This document shows, piece by piece, positions 1 through 8,082 of a stretch of DNA of 64,000 nt. Origin of the DNA: Chitinophagales bacterium (GTDB lineage Bacteria; Bacteroidota; Bacteroidia; Chitinophagales; LD1); assembly GCA_026129525.1 (NCBI GenBank), contig JAHCHW010000006.1, forward strand, positions 252,705-316,704, given 5' to 3'. Position 1 is the first letter of the stretch. The number at the start of each line of letters is the position of its first letter. A program made the translations under genes and the position numbers. The notes under the pieces are model-generated. The model was given only the letters and a program-made list of their open reading frames with translations. It had not been told where the DNA came from and made no database searches.

Positions 1-83
1 TGCTATTCACAGGTGGTGGTATAGTTCCTGAGGATAAGAATATAGAAGGACTTAATATTTTTTGGTGGCAATCAAAAACTTAG
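1..83 (+). pseudogene. 3' tail of an unidentified CDS cut by the window edge
   Basis: The frame starting at base 3 is open to a TAG at 81-83 and encodes 26 residues beginning LFTGGGIVPEDKNIEGLNIF. The GGGIVPEDxxxL stretch resembles the cobalamin-binding tail of methylmalonyl-CoA mutases (GGxIPxxDxxxLxxxGVxxIFGPG). The usual FGPGT end is absent, and a similar reading (IFFGGNQKLS) appears in another frame, so the end may be frameshifted. The assignment is weak because so little is visible. Confidence 0.25.
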
Positions 84-162
84 CTAACAGAGTGCGATTG
101 CTTTGCCGATGTAATTATTGCAAAGTTATATTTGAGTAATAAGGGCTGATGAAAGCGTATCC

Positions 163-276
163 GATGAACATGAACTTCAACTCATCAGCTATCTTAAAGC
201 TACTGAAATAGAAGTAGGAATCTTGTTCAACTTTGGTGAAAAACTTGAGATAAGAAAAAATGTATTCTCCAATTAG
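163..276 (+). pseudogene. Remnant of a GxxExxY-family protein
   Basis: The frame reads DEHELQLISYLKATEIEVGI, continues LFNFGEKLEIRKNVFSN and ends at TAG 274-276. This is the characteristic C-terminus of GxxExxY proteins, a small family with a PD-(D/E)XK-like look and no settled function. An in-frame TGA at 133-135 and no recognisable N-terminal half show that only a 3' fragment survives. The upstream bases (about 90-160) carry frame-shifted traces. With the repeat that follows, this region between base 84 and miaA is gene debris rather than a functional gene. Confidence 0.65.
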
Positions 277-298
277 GGAAAGAGTCAGCGGTCATCCT

Positions 299-325
299 AA
301 AAATCAGCGTCATCTGCGTGCCATT
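299..325 (+). repeat. Dispersed-repeat-like sequence at the miaA start
   Basis: The bases AAAATCAGCGTCATCTGCGT and the following GCCATTG resemble short dispersed repeats of the type ATCnGCGTnATCnGCGT, which I recall next to GxxExxY genes in several phyla. The element runs directly into miaA: the GTG at 318 and the TTG at 324 both lie in it. No other copy is obvious in the window, so the repeat status is inferred. Confidence 0.35.
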
Positions 326-1238
326 GTCTAACTCCAACCATCTTATCGTCATTTGCGGTCCCACTGCCGTAGGGAAAACTTCGTTGGCTATAGAAATTGC
401 CAAGCGGTACCATGCCGAAATCGTTTCTGCCGACTCGCGTCAATTCTACCGCGAAATGAACATTGGCACAGCAAAACCTACCACGCAGCAGTTAGCCGAA
501 GTTCCTCACCATTTCATCAACAACATTTCTATACACAATAAAAGTTACAATGCGGGCAAGTATGAGTACGAAGTGCTGGAATTTTTAGAAAAGTATTTTA
601 GAGAAAAGGAAGTAGCCGTAATGGTGGGCGGCTCGGGCTTATTTATCAATGCCGTGTGCAGCGGTTTCGATAAGTTCGAGAAGGAAGACGACCGCCAACT
701 TTGGGTTACCCGTAAATTTCTGAACACCAAAGAACTCGACTGGCTACAGCAGGAAGTAGAGCGCTTAGACCCCGAGTATTACGCTACAGTTGATAAAAAG
801 AATCCGGTTCGGCTGAAACGGGCTTTGGAAATTATTTACACCACCGGCAAAAAATATTCGGAACAACGCATCGGTAAAAAAACCGAACGCCCTTTCCACA
901 TCATAAAAATAGGGTTGAGTTTGCCCCGCGAAATACTTTACGAGCGAATAAACCACCGCGTAGATGAAATGATGGAAGCTGGTTTACTTGAAGAAGTAAA
1001 ACAACTTTACCTGCACAAAAAACTGCATACCCTCAACACCGTTGGCTACACTGAACTTTTTGATTTTATTGACGACAAAATTTCGCTGCCCGATGCCGTG
1101 GCGCTCATTAAACAAAACACCCGCAACTACGCCAAGCGGCAAATGACGTGGTTTAAAAAAGACGATGGCATAAAGTGGTTTCAGCCGCAACAAGCGGAGG
1201 AAATCAGATCCTACATCGAAGAAAAAATTACCGAGTAG
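318..1238 (+). CDS. miaA: tRNA dimethylallyltransferase MiaA
   Basis: MiaA transfers a dimethylallyl group to N6 of A37 in tRNAs that read UNN codons, the first step of ms2i6A synthesis. The P-loop GPTAVGKTS lies at about residues 14-22. It is followed by the SADSRQFYREMNIGTAKP block and the MVGGSGLFINAV block, both family hallmarks, and the conserved NTVGYTELF and NTRNYAKRQMTWF blocks near the end. The length of about 306 aa is normal. The start is uncertain: GTG 318 and TTG 324 both lie inside a repeat-like sequence, no ATG precedes the P-loop, and no Shine-Dalgarno sequence is visible. Confidence 0.95.
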   Translation: MPLSNSNHLIVICGPTAVGKTSLAIEIAKRYHAEIVSADSRQFYREMNIGTAKPTTQQLAEVPHHFINNISIHNKSYNAGKYEYEVLEFLEKYFREKEVAVMVGGSGLFINAVCSGFDKFEKEDDRQLWVTRKFLNTKELDWLQQEVERLDPEYYATVDKKNPVRLKRALEIIYTTGKKYSEQRIGKKTERPFHIIKIGLSLPREILYERINHRVDEMMEAGLLEEVKQLYLHKKLHTLNTVGYTELFDFIDDKISLPDAVALIKQNTRNYAKRQMTWFKKDDGIKWFQPQQAEEIRSYIEEKITE

Positions 1239-1294
1239 CCGGTTAAAGGAATTACAGATTGTTCCAAATCCGTAACTATGCAATTCTGTAAATT

Positions 1295-2524
1295 GTGAGG
1301 TCAGCATTCAGCAAATACTTTTCTATCCCCCGTATTATCATCCACCTGATGCTGGCTGATGTAGCTATTCAGCTAATCAACTCGGCTTTTACGCTCCTGC
1401 TCAATTACATGATGCTCGACCACGGGTTTAAAGATTTTGAGATTGCGAGCATGGTGGGCAACCGTTATCTAACGGTGCTGCTGTGCTCGGTACCGCTGGC
1501 GCTTTGGGTAAAGGGCAAATCATTGAAACCTTTTATGCTGGCGGGCGCCATTTCTTCACCTATTGTAGCATTGTTACTCATATTCGGCATTCACACACAC
1601 AACTCCGAACTGATTCGCATTCTTATGTCCTTGTGGGGAGTTACGTTTTCGTTGGTGCAAATTCTGGTAATGCCTTACATTTTACTCAACGGCAGCAAAG
1701 AACACGAAACTGAAAGCATTGCCCTGTTTTTTGCGGCAGGTAATTTTACATTGATACTTACAGGAGTTTTCAGTTTTGCTTTACCTAAACTGCATTCCTT
1801 CTTCGATACAGAAAAACTGCTCGTTATGTATTCTGTATTGGGGTTTGCCGGTATCTATTTCATTAAGCAACTTCCGGCAACGGAAAATTTGGGTACAAAA
1901 ATTCCGTACCGCAACATACATACCGACTACGACTGGAATCGTATAGTGCAGGCGGTTATTCCAACTTTCCTGATTGCGTTGGGCGCAGGGTTTACCATTC
2001 CGGTTATCAATCTGTTTTTTCACGATGTACACGGCATGGAAGCGCCTGCTTTTTCACTGATGAACTCCATCGCTTTTTCGCTGGTGGTTGTTTCCGGATT
2101 ACTGATTCCTGAAATAAAAAGGAGGTTTGGCTATCAGGTAGCTATTACTCTTGTTCAAAGCCTTGCGGTGTTTTTGTTGTTTGCCATGGCAACTACCGAA
2201 TGGTATAATCATTTGCCAATTGGAATTATAGTGGCTGCTGTTACTTTTACGCTTCGCCAGCCGCTAATGAATATGGCAGCACCCATGACCAGCGAACTGA
2301 CCATGAACTATGTGGGCGAAAAAAACCGCGAAATGATTTCTGCCATCAATGCCAGTATATGGAGTGGTTGCTGGTTTGTGAGCGCAAAAATTTTCTCCGT
2401 TTTGCGTGAAGCGGAAGTTACATACAGCAACATTATTTTTATTACGGTAGCGCTGTACATAGTTGGTGTAGCATGGTATTATTGGCTCATTAAATCGCAC
2501 GAAAAAGGAAGCCGTTATGCGTAA
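1295..2524 (+). CDS. MFS-type membrane transporter, substrate unknown
   Basis: This 409-aa protein has about 12 hydrophobic segments, with a longer polar break in the middle (about residues 195-215, around IPYRNIHTDYDWNR). That matches the 6+6 arrangement of major facilitator transporters. No substrate signature could be recognised. The annotated start is GTG 1295; an in-frame ATG follows about 18 codons later within the first hydrophobic helix, so the upstream start is favoured. Its end overlaps the next gene by 8 nt, which suggests coupled translation. Confidence 0.75.
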   Translation: MRSAFSKYFSIPRIIIHLMLADVAIQLINSAFTLLLNYMMLDHGFKDFEIASMVGNRYLTVLLCSVPLALWVKGKSLKPFMLAGAISSPIVALLLIFGIHTHNSELIRILMSLWGVTFSLVQILVMPYILLNGSKEHETESIALFFAAGNFTLILTGVFSFALPKLHSFFDTEKLLVMYSVLGFAGIYFIKQLPATENLGTKIPYRNIHTDYDWNRIVQAVIPTFLIALGAGFTIPVINLFFHDVHGMEAPAFSLMNSIAFSLVVVSGLLIPEIKRRFGYQVAITLVQSLAVFLLFAMATTEWYNHLPIGIIVAAVTFTLRQPLMNMAAPMTSELTMNYVGEKNREMISAINASIWSGCWFVSAKIFSVLREAEVTYSNIIFITVALYIVGVAWYYWLIKSHEKGSRYA

Positions 2525-3026
2525 AATTGGTTTGCTAAGCGATACACACGGCTATCTCGACAAAAAAATTGTTGAAGTGTTTAAGGATGTTGATGAAGTA
2601 TGGCATGCCGGTGATTTAGGCGCTATTGAACTTTGCGATGAACTGAAAAAATTTAAACCGTTTTATGCCGTTTACGGAAACATTGACGGAAAGGAAATTC
2701 GGACAGAATATCCGCTCAATTTGGTTTTGAAACGCGAAGGATTAACCATACTGATAACACACATTGGCGGCTACCCCGGAAGCTACGAACCCAAAGCGCG
2801 CAAAAAAATTGAAGAGATAAAGCCGGATATTTTTGTTTGCGGGCATTCGCACATTTTAAAAGTTATGCGCGATGAAAAATACGGCAATATGCTGGTGATG
2901 AACCCGGGCGCAGCAGGCGTGCAGGGTTTTCATAAAGTAAAAACGGTTCTTCGCTTTACGCTAAACAACGGAAAGGTAGAAAACCTTGAAGCGGTAGAGT
3001 TGGGAAAGAGAGGGGAAATCGGCTAA
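2517..3026 (+). CDS. YfcE/MJ0936-family metallophosphoesterase
   Basis: This is a small calcineurin-like phosphodiesterase. The metal-binding motifs appear in order: LLSDTHGY (D-x-H) near residue 8, WHAGDLG (GD) near 32, VYGNIDG (GN-D) near 53, THIGGYPG (H) near 81, and CGHSHILK (GHSH) near 108. The length of 169 aa is typical. The family hydrolyses phosphodiesters in vitro, and the physiological substrate is usually unknown. It overlaps the transporter gene upstream by 8 nt and is probably co-transcribed with it and with the transketolase pair that starts 13 nt downstream. Confidence 0.85.
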   Translation: MRKIGLLSDTHGYLDKKIVEVFKDVDEVWHAGDLGAIELCDELKKFKPFYAVYGNIDGKEIRTEYPLNLVLKREGLTILITHIGGYPGSYEPKARKKIEEIKPDIFVCGHSHILKVMRDEKYGNMLVMNPGAAGVQGFHKVKTVLRFTLNNGKVENLEAVELGKRGEIG

Positions 3027-3039
3027 TATTGCTGCCCTC

Positions 3040-3861
3040 ATGGACAAAACCCAACATCGCGATTTACTTACCAAAGCCTATAACATTAAGCAACGCTTTT
3101 TGGCGATGTATAAAATGGCGAATGCGGGTCATGTAGGGTGCTCGTTGAGTGTAGCAGAGATTATCACTTTTGTTCGTTTCGGGTGGATGAAGGATAGCGA
3201 TGAGTTGATTCTTTCGAAAGGACATGCAGCAGCAGCGTTGTATTCTATGCTGGCAGAAGACGGAACGCTAACCGAAGAGGATATTCAAACTTTTTACAAG
3301 AACGGAACTTACTTGGCGGCTCATCCACCGGTAAACAAACTGAAGCGAGTACCTTTTGCCACCGGCAGTTTGGGGCACGGGCTTTCGTTAGCAGCGGGCT
3401 TAGGTATTGCCAACAAATTGAAGAAAACCGACAAGCAGATTTTTTGCATTACATCCGATGGAGAAATTAACGAAGGTTCCACGTGGGAGGCAGCGCTGTT
3501 TATAGCGCATCACAAGCTTACGAACGTTGTTTGGCTTATTGACCGCAACCAATTGCAGGGTTACGGAAGAACAGAGGATGTAATGAAGTTAGACCCGCTT
3601 GACAAAAAATTAGAAGCCTTTGGGTTTAATGTTGTTATTGCCGATGGGCATGATTTTAATTCTCTCGAAACTTGTCGGCTGTCAACTGTCAACTGTCAAC
3701 TGCCAACGGTTATTGTTTGCAATACTACCAAAGGACACGGTTGGAAAACATACGAAGACAAAGTGGACTGCCATTATTTACCCATGAAAGATGAGCAGTA
3801 TGCATTGGTAACAGCAGAAGTGCGAAACAGTTTTGAGAAACAAATGGCATTGGTAAAATGA
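3040..3861 (+). CDS. Transketolase, N-terminal (thiamine-diphosphate) subunit
   Basis: This is the TPP-binding half of a split transketolase of the non-oxidative pentose phosphate pathway. LSKGHAAAALYSML, ATGSLGHGLSLAAGLG and the TPP motif CITSDGEINEGSTWEAALFI (GDG-like, here SDGE) are visible, followed by IDRNQLQGYG. Split two-gene transketolases are common in Bacteroidota and archaea. The C-terminal subunit follows with a 4-nt ATGA overlap. Near residues 212-224 the usual Ala/Glu-rich linker helix before PTVIVCNTTKGHGW is replaced by CRLSTVNCQLPTV, encoded by tandem 7-nt repeats (see the repeat entry). Confidence 0.92.
   Translation: MDKTQHRDLLTKAYNIKQRFLAMYKMANAGHVGCSLSVAEIITFVRFGWMKDSDELILSKGHAAAALYSMLAEDGTLTEEDIQTFYKNGTYLAAHPPVNKLKRVPFATGSLGHGLSLAAGLGIANKLKKTDKQIFCITSDGEINEGSTWEAALFIAHHKLTNVVWLIDRNQLQGYGRTEDVMKLDPLDKKLEAFGFNVVIADGHDFNSLETCRLSTVNCQLPTVIVCNTTKGHGWKTYEDKVDCHYLPMKDEQYALVTAEVRNSFEKQMALVK
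3674..3708 (+). repeat. Tandem heptamer GTCAACT inside the transketolase gene
   Basis: Three perfect GTCAACT units lie at 3681-3701, flanked by a degenerate GTCGGCT (3674-3680) and GCCAACG (3702-3708). The five units form 35 nt with strict 7-nt period. The reading frame stays open through the array. It sits at a surface linker of the enzyme, where an insertion would be tolerated. Confidence 0.85.
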
Positions 3862-4775
3862 GAGTTGAATTTGCACAAGCGATGCTTAACGCGTTTGACC
3901 GGAACGACAACCTTGCATTCATTACCGGTGATTTGGGCTATATGGCATTGGAAAAAGTGCAGGTAAAATTCGGTGAGCGATTTATAAATGCAGGCGTTGC
4001 CGAACAAAACATGATTACTGTGTCGGCTGCAATGGCACACGAAGGTTTTATTCCGTTTGTTTACAGCATTTCACCGTTTGTTACCCTTCGTCCTTACGAG
4101 CAAATACGCAATGATGTTTGTCTGCACAATCTCCCCGTAAAGTTAGTGGGCAACGGTGGTGGCTACGGCTACGGAATAATGGGGGCCACCCACCATAACA
4201 TTGAAGACATTGGTGCCATGCGTATTCTGCCGAACATGAAAGTGTATGTACCTTTCACGGCAAGCGATGTAGAGCAGGCGGTTGGGCAAATGATTGCCGA
4301 TAAAAATCCGAATTACCTGCGCTTAAATATGGGAGCAAAGATTCCGCAAGAGGTTGCCCCTTTTGCACAATGGAGAAAAATTAAAGATGCCCGCCTGCCG
4401 GACGGGCAGGGCACTAAAAGCGTAGTGGTAGGCACCGGACCGGTAACCGAACACATCCTCAATTCAGCATTAGCTGATGATTTGGAAGTTTGGGTGGTAT
4501 CTATCTTTCCCATCACTCAACTTCCGGCTGAATTGATTGCCTCCATTAATGCAACGCAAAAACTAATTACAATTGAAGAGCACACAGGGGAATGTGGTTT
4601 GTGCGAAACACTTTCTTACCATTTAATGAACCACCTTACTTCCAACATAAAGACGCTTTCGCTTGCTGCCAACGGCTATCCAAGCGGCAGGTATGGCGAC
4701 CAGAAGTTCCATCAGGCTGAGAATAGTTTGGGAGGAGAAGCGATGATAAGCGCGCTGAATCAATTCCTACAGTAG
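3858..4775 (+). CDS. Transketolase, C-terminal (pyrimidine-binding) subunit
   Basis: This 305-aa partner of the preceding gene carries the pyrimidine-binding domain, with the glutamate that activates TPP in INAGVAEQNMI and the conserved region MGATHHNIEDIGAMR. The C-terminal transketolase domain begins near VVVGTGPVTEH. ATG 3858 overlaps the stop of the N-terminal subunit (ATGA), so the two chains should be made in equal amounts. Residues about 178-187 (ARLPDGQGTK) lie between the two domains and are partly encoded by a GC-rich palindrome, so they may be an inserted element. Confidence 0.92.
   Translation: MRVEFAQAMLNAFDRNDNLAFITGDLGYMALEKVQVKFGERFINAGVAEQNMITVSAAMAHEGFIPFVYSISPFVTLRPYEQIRNDVCLHNLPVKLVGNGGGYGYGIMGATHHNIEDIGAMRILPNMKVYVPFTASDVEQAVGQMIADKNPNYLRLNMGAKIPQEVAPFAQWRKIKDARLPDGQGTKSVVVGTGPVTEHILNSALADDLEVWVVSIFPITQLPAELIASINATQKLITIEEHTGECGLCETLSYHLMNHLTSNIKTLSLAANGYPSGRYGDQKFHQAENSLGGEAMISALNQFLQ
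4389..4412 (+). repeat. GC-rich palindromic element inside the transketolase gene
   Basis: CCTGCC (4394-4399) and GGCAGG (4405-4410) form a 6-bp stem around GGACG. The surrounding GCCCG and GC make the 24-nt block far more GC-rich than the host gene. It encodes ARLPDGQG in frame. It resembles the CCTGCC/GGCAGG palindromes that I recall between genes in Bacteroidota; other copies in this genome would have to be searched for. Confidence 0.55.
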
Positions 4776-4810
4776 AACATTTACTGTCGCCTTTTTTACA
4801 TATTTACACC

Positions 4811-6742
4811 GTGACCCTACAGGAAAAAATACAAGCCGAAGTTTTAAGGTTAGAAGGACCCATTGTGGTTTTCGGGGCAGGTGGTTTTATTGGCGCCAAC
4901 CTGGTTCGTTCGTTGTTGCAATACCGTAACGATGTGTATGCCGTTACCAGCAAACCTTTTATCCCCTGGCGGTTAGATGATGTTAATCCGAACAACATTC
5001 TTCACTGCAACATCACCAAGAAAAACCAGATTGAGCGCATTTTCAACGAGCATCGTTTTAAAACCATTTTCGACTTAGCTGCCTACGGTGCTTACAGCAA
5101 GCAAAACGATGTTGACCTTACCTACGAAACCAACTTTATCGGTTTGCTCAATCTGCTCGAAGTTGCTTCGCAGTTTGCCATCAATGCATTTGTTCACGCA
5201 GGTAGTTCATCGGAGTACGGATTGAATGCAGCCGGGCCTAAGGAAGATGCGCCCCTTCTTCCCAATTCGCATTATGCCGTTACCAAAGCAGGCGCGGCAC
5301 ACATGATAAAGTTTTACGGCACCATTAAAGAAATGCCGGTAATGAATATTCGCTATTATTCTGTTTTTGGGCCTTACGAAGAACCCGACCGCTTAGTGCC
5401 GGTGCTGATTGATAAAGGTGTGAAAGGCACTTATCCTCCGTTAGTGCAGCCCGATATTTCGCGCGATTTTATTTATGTGGACGATGCCATTTTTGCTACG
5501 CTGCTTTGTGCTACAAAAATTCAGCACATAAAAGGGCAATCGCTCAATATTGCCAGCGGAACAAAAACTACCATCCGCGATATTGCTGCTGCCATTAAAG
5601 ATATTTTCGGAATTACCACCGAACCGGAGTGGGGCGATTTCCCAAACCGCAAGTGGGATTTAAAAGAATGGTATGGCGATGCTTCTCGCGCAAAAGAGCT
5701 CATAGGCTGGCAGAACGAAACCTCACTGAAAGAAGGATTAAAGAAAACGTACGAATGGCAGAAAAACTATTCGCGCCCGCTGTACGAGAAAAAGCTGATG
5801 CAGGATAAAATACGGCATAAACTCAGTGCCGTTATTGCCTGCTACCGCGATGAGCAGGCTATTCCGTACATGCACGAACGCCTTACCAGAACATTCCAAA
5901 AAATTGGGGTGGATTACGAAATAATTTTCGTGAACGATTGCTCGCCCGATAACACCAATGAGGTATTGCAAAAATTGGTGAACGAAGATGACCATGTAAT
6001 TGCCATTGAGCACTCGCGCAATTTTGGTTCGCAGTCGGCTTTCCTGTCGGGCATGGAAATTTCTACCGGTGACGGGGTCATTCTCCTAGATGGCGATTTG
6101 CAAGACCCGCCCGAGTTGATTGAAGATTTCTACAAAAAATATTTGGAAGGATACGATGTAGTGTACGGCAGGCGCGTTGCCCGCGAAGGCAATCAAACAC
6201 TCGTTACTTTCTACAAATTATTCTACCGCTTGTTCCGTAGTGTAAGTTATGTGCCTATGCCTTTAGACGCAGGCGACTTTAGTTTGATGGACAGAAAAGT
6301 GGTAGATGAATTAGTGAAGCTGCCCGAAACCGACCAGTTTATGCGCGGGCTGCGCGCATGGGTTGGCTTTAAGCAAACAGGCGTGGACTATGTGCGCCCC
6401 GAAAGAATGTTTGGGGTTACTACCAACAATATGCGTAAAAATTTGGCATGGGCGCGCAAAGCTATTTTCAGTTTCAGCTTTGTGCCTTTAGAACTGCTCA
6501 CTTACATAGGTTGGACGTTAACCGCAGTTTCGTTTGTAGCTATAATCCTGCAAATAATCGCCTACTTTATGGTAAGCAATGTGCCGCATGGTATTACTAC
6601 CATTATTGTGCTCATTCTGTTTTTTGGAGGATTGAACATGCTTGCCATTTCCATTCTTGGCGAGTATCAGGCAAAGATTCTGGAAGAAACTAAACGCAGA
6701 CCAAAGTACATACGCAGAAATGTGTACCGTAAAAGTTACTAG
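4811..6742 (+). CDS. Fused NAD-dependent sugar epimerase and GT2 glycosyltransferase
   Basis: Two complete enzymes are joined in 643 aa. Residues about 15-320 form an extended SDR: Rossmann motif GAGGFIGANL, then SSSEYG, YxxxK as YAVTK, and YYSVFGPYEEPDRLVP. Residues about 337-643 form a family 2 glycosyltransferase of the DPM1/ArnC/GtrB kind: LSAVIACYRDEQ, VNDCSPDNT, the metal-binding DGDLQDPPE near 427, and two C-terminal membrane helices (about 562-588 and 598-620). The enzyme probably makes a modified nucleotide sugar and transfers it to a polyprenyl phosphate at the inner membrane. The start is GTG 4811. It follows the transketolase pair after 35 nt. Confidence 0.88.
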   Translation: MTLQEKIQAEVLRLEGPIVVFGAGGFIGANLVRSLLQYRNDVYAVTSKPFIPWRLDDVNPNNILHCNITKKNQIERIFNEHRFKTIFDLAAYGAYSKQNDVDLTYETNFIGLLNLLEVASQFAINAFVHAGSSSEYGLNAAGPKEDAPLLPNSHYAVTKAGAAHMIKFYGTIKEMPVMNIRYYSVFGPYEEPDRLVPVLIDKGVKGTYPPLVQPDISRDFIYVDDAIFATLLCATKIQHIKGQSLNIASGTKTTIRDIAAAIKDIFGITTEPEWGDFPNRKWDLKEWYGDASRAKELIGWQNETSLKEGLKKTYEWQKNYSRPLYEKKLMQDKIRHKLSAVIACYRDEQAIPYMHERLTRTFQKIGVDYEIIFVNDCSPDNTNEVLQKLVNEDDHVIAIEHSRNFGSQSAFLSGMEISTGDGVILLDGDLQDPPELIEDFYKKYLEGYDVVYGRRVAREGNQTLVTFYKLFYRLFRSVSYVPMPLDAGDFSLMDRKVVDELVKLPETDQFMRGLRAWVGFKQTGVDYVRPERMFGVTTNNMRKNLAWARKAIFSFSFVPLELLTYIGWTLTAVSFVAIILQIIAYFMVSNVPHGITTIIVLILFFGGLNMLAISILGEYQAKILEETKRRPKYIRRNVYRKSY

Positions 6743-6743
6743 C

Positions 6744-7187
6744 ATGAAACACCTGACTATTTTCAGCTTACTTATTACCTTTTGTTTTGTACAAGTTAAC
6801 GGACAGGATAGCACCGATACTCGTGTGTTTACTTTTGTTGAACAAATGCCGGAGTTTGCAGGTGGCGATGCGGCTTTAGTAACGTTTATTGGTGAGAATA
6901 TTCGCTATCCTCAACTTGAAAGAGACAATAACATAGAGGGGAAGGTTTTTATTCGTTTTGTGGTTATGGAAGACGGCAGCGTTGACAGCGTAGAAGTAAT
7001 CCGGAGCGTGAGTCCCGGCATAGATGCCGAAGCCTTGCGGGTGGTACGTATGTTGCCAAAATTTGCCAAACCCGGTTACCAGCAGGGGAAAGCAGTTAAA
7101 GTTTACTACACTTTGCCTATCTCTTTTAACCTAACCGGACCCGAACCTAAAAGCATTGACAAAAAGAAAAAAGGAAAGCAGTCTTAA
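6744..7187 (+). CDS. Small secreted protein with a TonB C-terminal-like domain
   Basis: ATG 6744, one base after the previous stop, gives 147 aa with a clear signal peptide (MKHLTIFSLLITFCFVQVNG). An upstream in-frame extension reads through the preceding gene and is not used. The domain EQMPEFAGGDAALVTFIGEN, then IRYP...GKVFIRFVVMEDGSVDSVEV and a LPKF...GKAVKVYYTLPISF end, is a TonB_C-type fold often found in free-standing Bacteroidota periplasmic proteins. There is no membrane anchor or Pro-rich spacer, so it is unlikely to be the energy-transducing TonB itself. The tail is Lys-rich. Confidence 0.8.
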   Translation: MKHLTIFSLLITFCFVQVNGQDSTDTRVFTFVEQMPEFAGGDAALVTFIGENIRYPQLERDNNIEGKVFIRFVVMEDGSVDSVEVIRSVSPGIDAEALRVVRMLPKFAKPGYQQGKAVKVYYTLPISFNLTGPEPKSIDKKKKGKQS

Positions 7188-7189
7188 AA

Positions 7190-7921
7190 CTACTTCTCTG
7201 CTAAAATCACCGTTTGTGCACCAAAATATTTTCCCAAAAAGGGGATTTTTTCCAGCAGCGGCTGAAAAAAGTAAATAAGTTTTGAAGGAAACTCCGGAAA
7301 GAAAAAAGGCACAAAGCCTATAAACGAAAGATGCTTTATCTGCAAGCCATTATCAGCGCAAATTTTTTGAAGGAAAGAAGAAGTAAACGATTGCTCTTCG
7401 TGCTGAATGTGGTACTCGCTGTTTTTTTCTATCCACTTTAAAATGGGGTTGTTGCCGTTGGGTTCAATAATTATAATTCTGTTGCTCAACAAGGCTGCAT
7501 TTTTTATTGCTTCCGATTGGGTAGGCAAATGATGAATTACCCCGCGAATAACTGCTACATCAAATTTCCGTTCAGGAAAAGTTGTTACATCTAACACATT
7601 ACCTACTATGAACGAGCAGGCAGGATATTTTTTTTGCGCCAAACCTATAGCTTCCGAAGCAGGGTCGAAACCGGTGAATGCAATATCAGGCAAACGTTGT
7701 TTTAGCTCGGCTGTGTAAGTTCCATCGCCACAGCCTATGTCAATCACTGCTTTTACATTGCCAATTTTCTTTAGCAGTTTTTCGGTTTCATCGGTTATCC
7801 GCTTGTTGGAAACAACCGATGAGTAAGGTGCATTGCTGGTATAGCGGTAGCCTTCGTTTGCCAGCACATCGCTGTTAAACTCGCTTACATTTTTCTTTAC
7901 AGTTGCGGTTGTATCTGCCAT
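7190..7921 (-). CDS. Class I SAM-dependent methyltransferase, substrate unknown
   Basis: Motif I is VIDIGCGDGTYTAEL (about residues 59-73), followed by an acidic motif II (GFDPASEAI), motif III with NVLDV, and a VIRGVIHHLP post-motif as in the Methyltransf_11/25 families. The C-terminal part (FIGFVPFFFPEFPSKLIYFF) is hydrophobic and aromatic, which hints at a membrane-facing or lipid-like substrate. It points toward the TonB-domain gene with only 2 nt between the stop codons. Substrate cannot be inferred. Confidence 0.85.
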   Translation of the reverse strand: MADTTATVKKNVSEFNSDVLANEGYRYTSNAPYSSVVSNKRITDETEKLLKKIGNVKAVIDIGCGDGTYTAELKQRLPDIAFTGFDPASEAIGLAQKKYPACSFIVGNVLDVTTFPERKFDVAVIRGVIHHLPTQSEAIKNAALLSNRIIIIEPNGNNPILKWIEKNSEYHIQHEEQSFTSSFLQKICADNGLQIKHLSFIGFVPFFFPEFPSKLIYFFQPLLEKIPFLGKYFGAQTVILAEK

Positions 7922-8082
7922 TCTATCGTTTAATCGGGGCTAATTTATGTATAAATGAGTATCTGCACATGGAGGCACGTTGAGTCAGAAAACCGGACAT
8001 TTACGTTTTAACTATGAAGAAATGTAAATACGGTAGCATTTCAGCGAATAAAAAATATCTTCGGACGAGAGTTATTGAATTG

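Noticed and set aside
3674..3708. Heptamer repeats considered as a CRISPR-like array
   Set aside because: There are no spacers; units are 7 nt and contiguous, and no cas genes are near.
8014..8082. ATG 8014 as start of the secreted protein
   Set aside because: It would place 23 charged residues before a good signal peptide; ATG 8083 is preferred.
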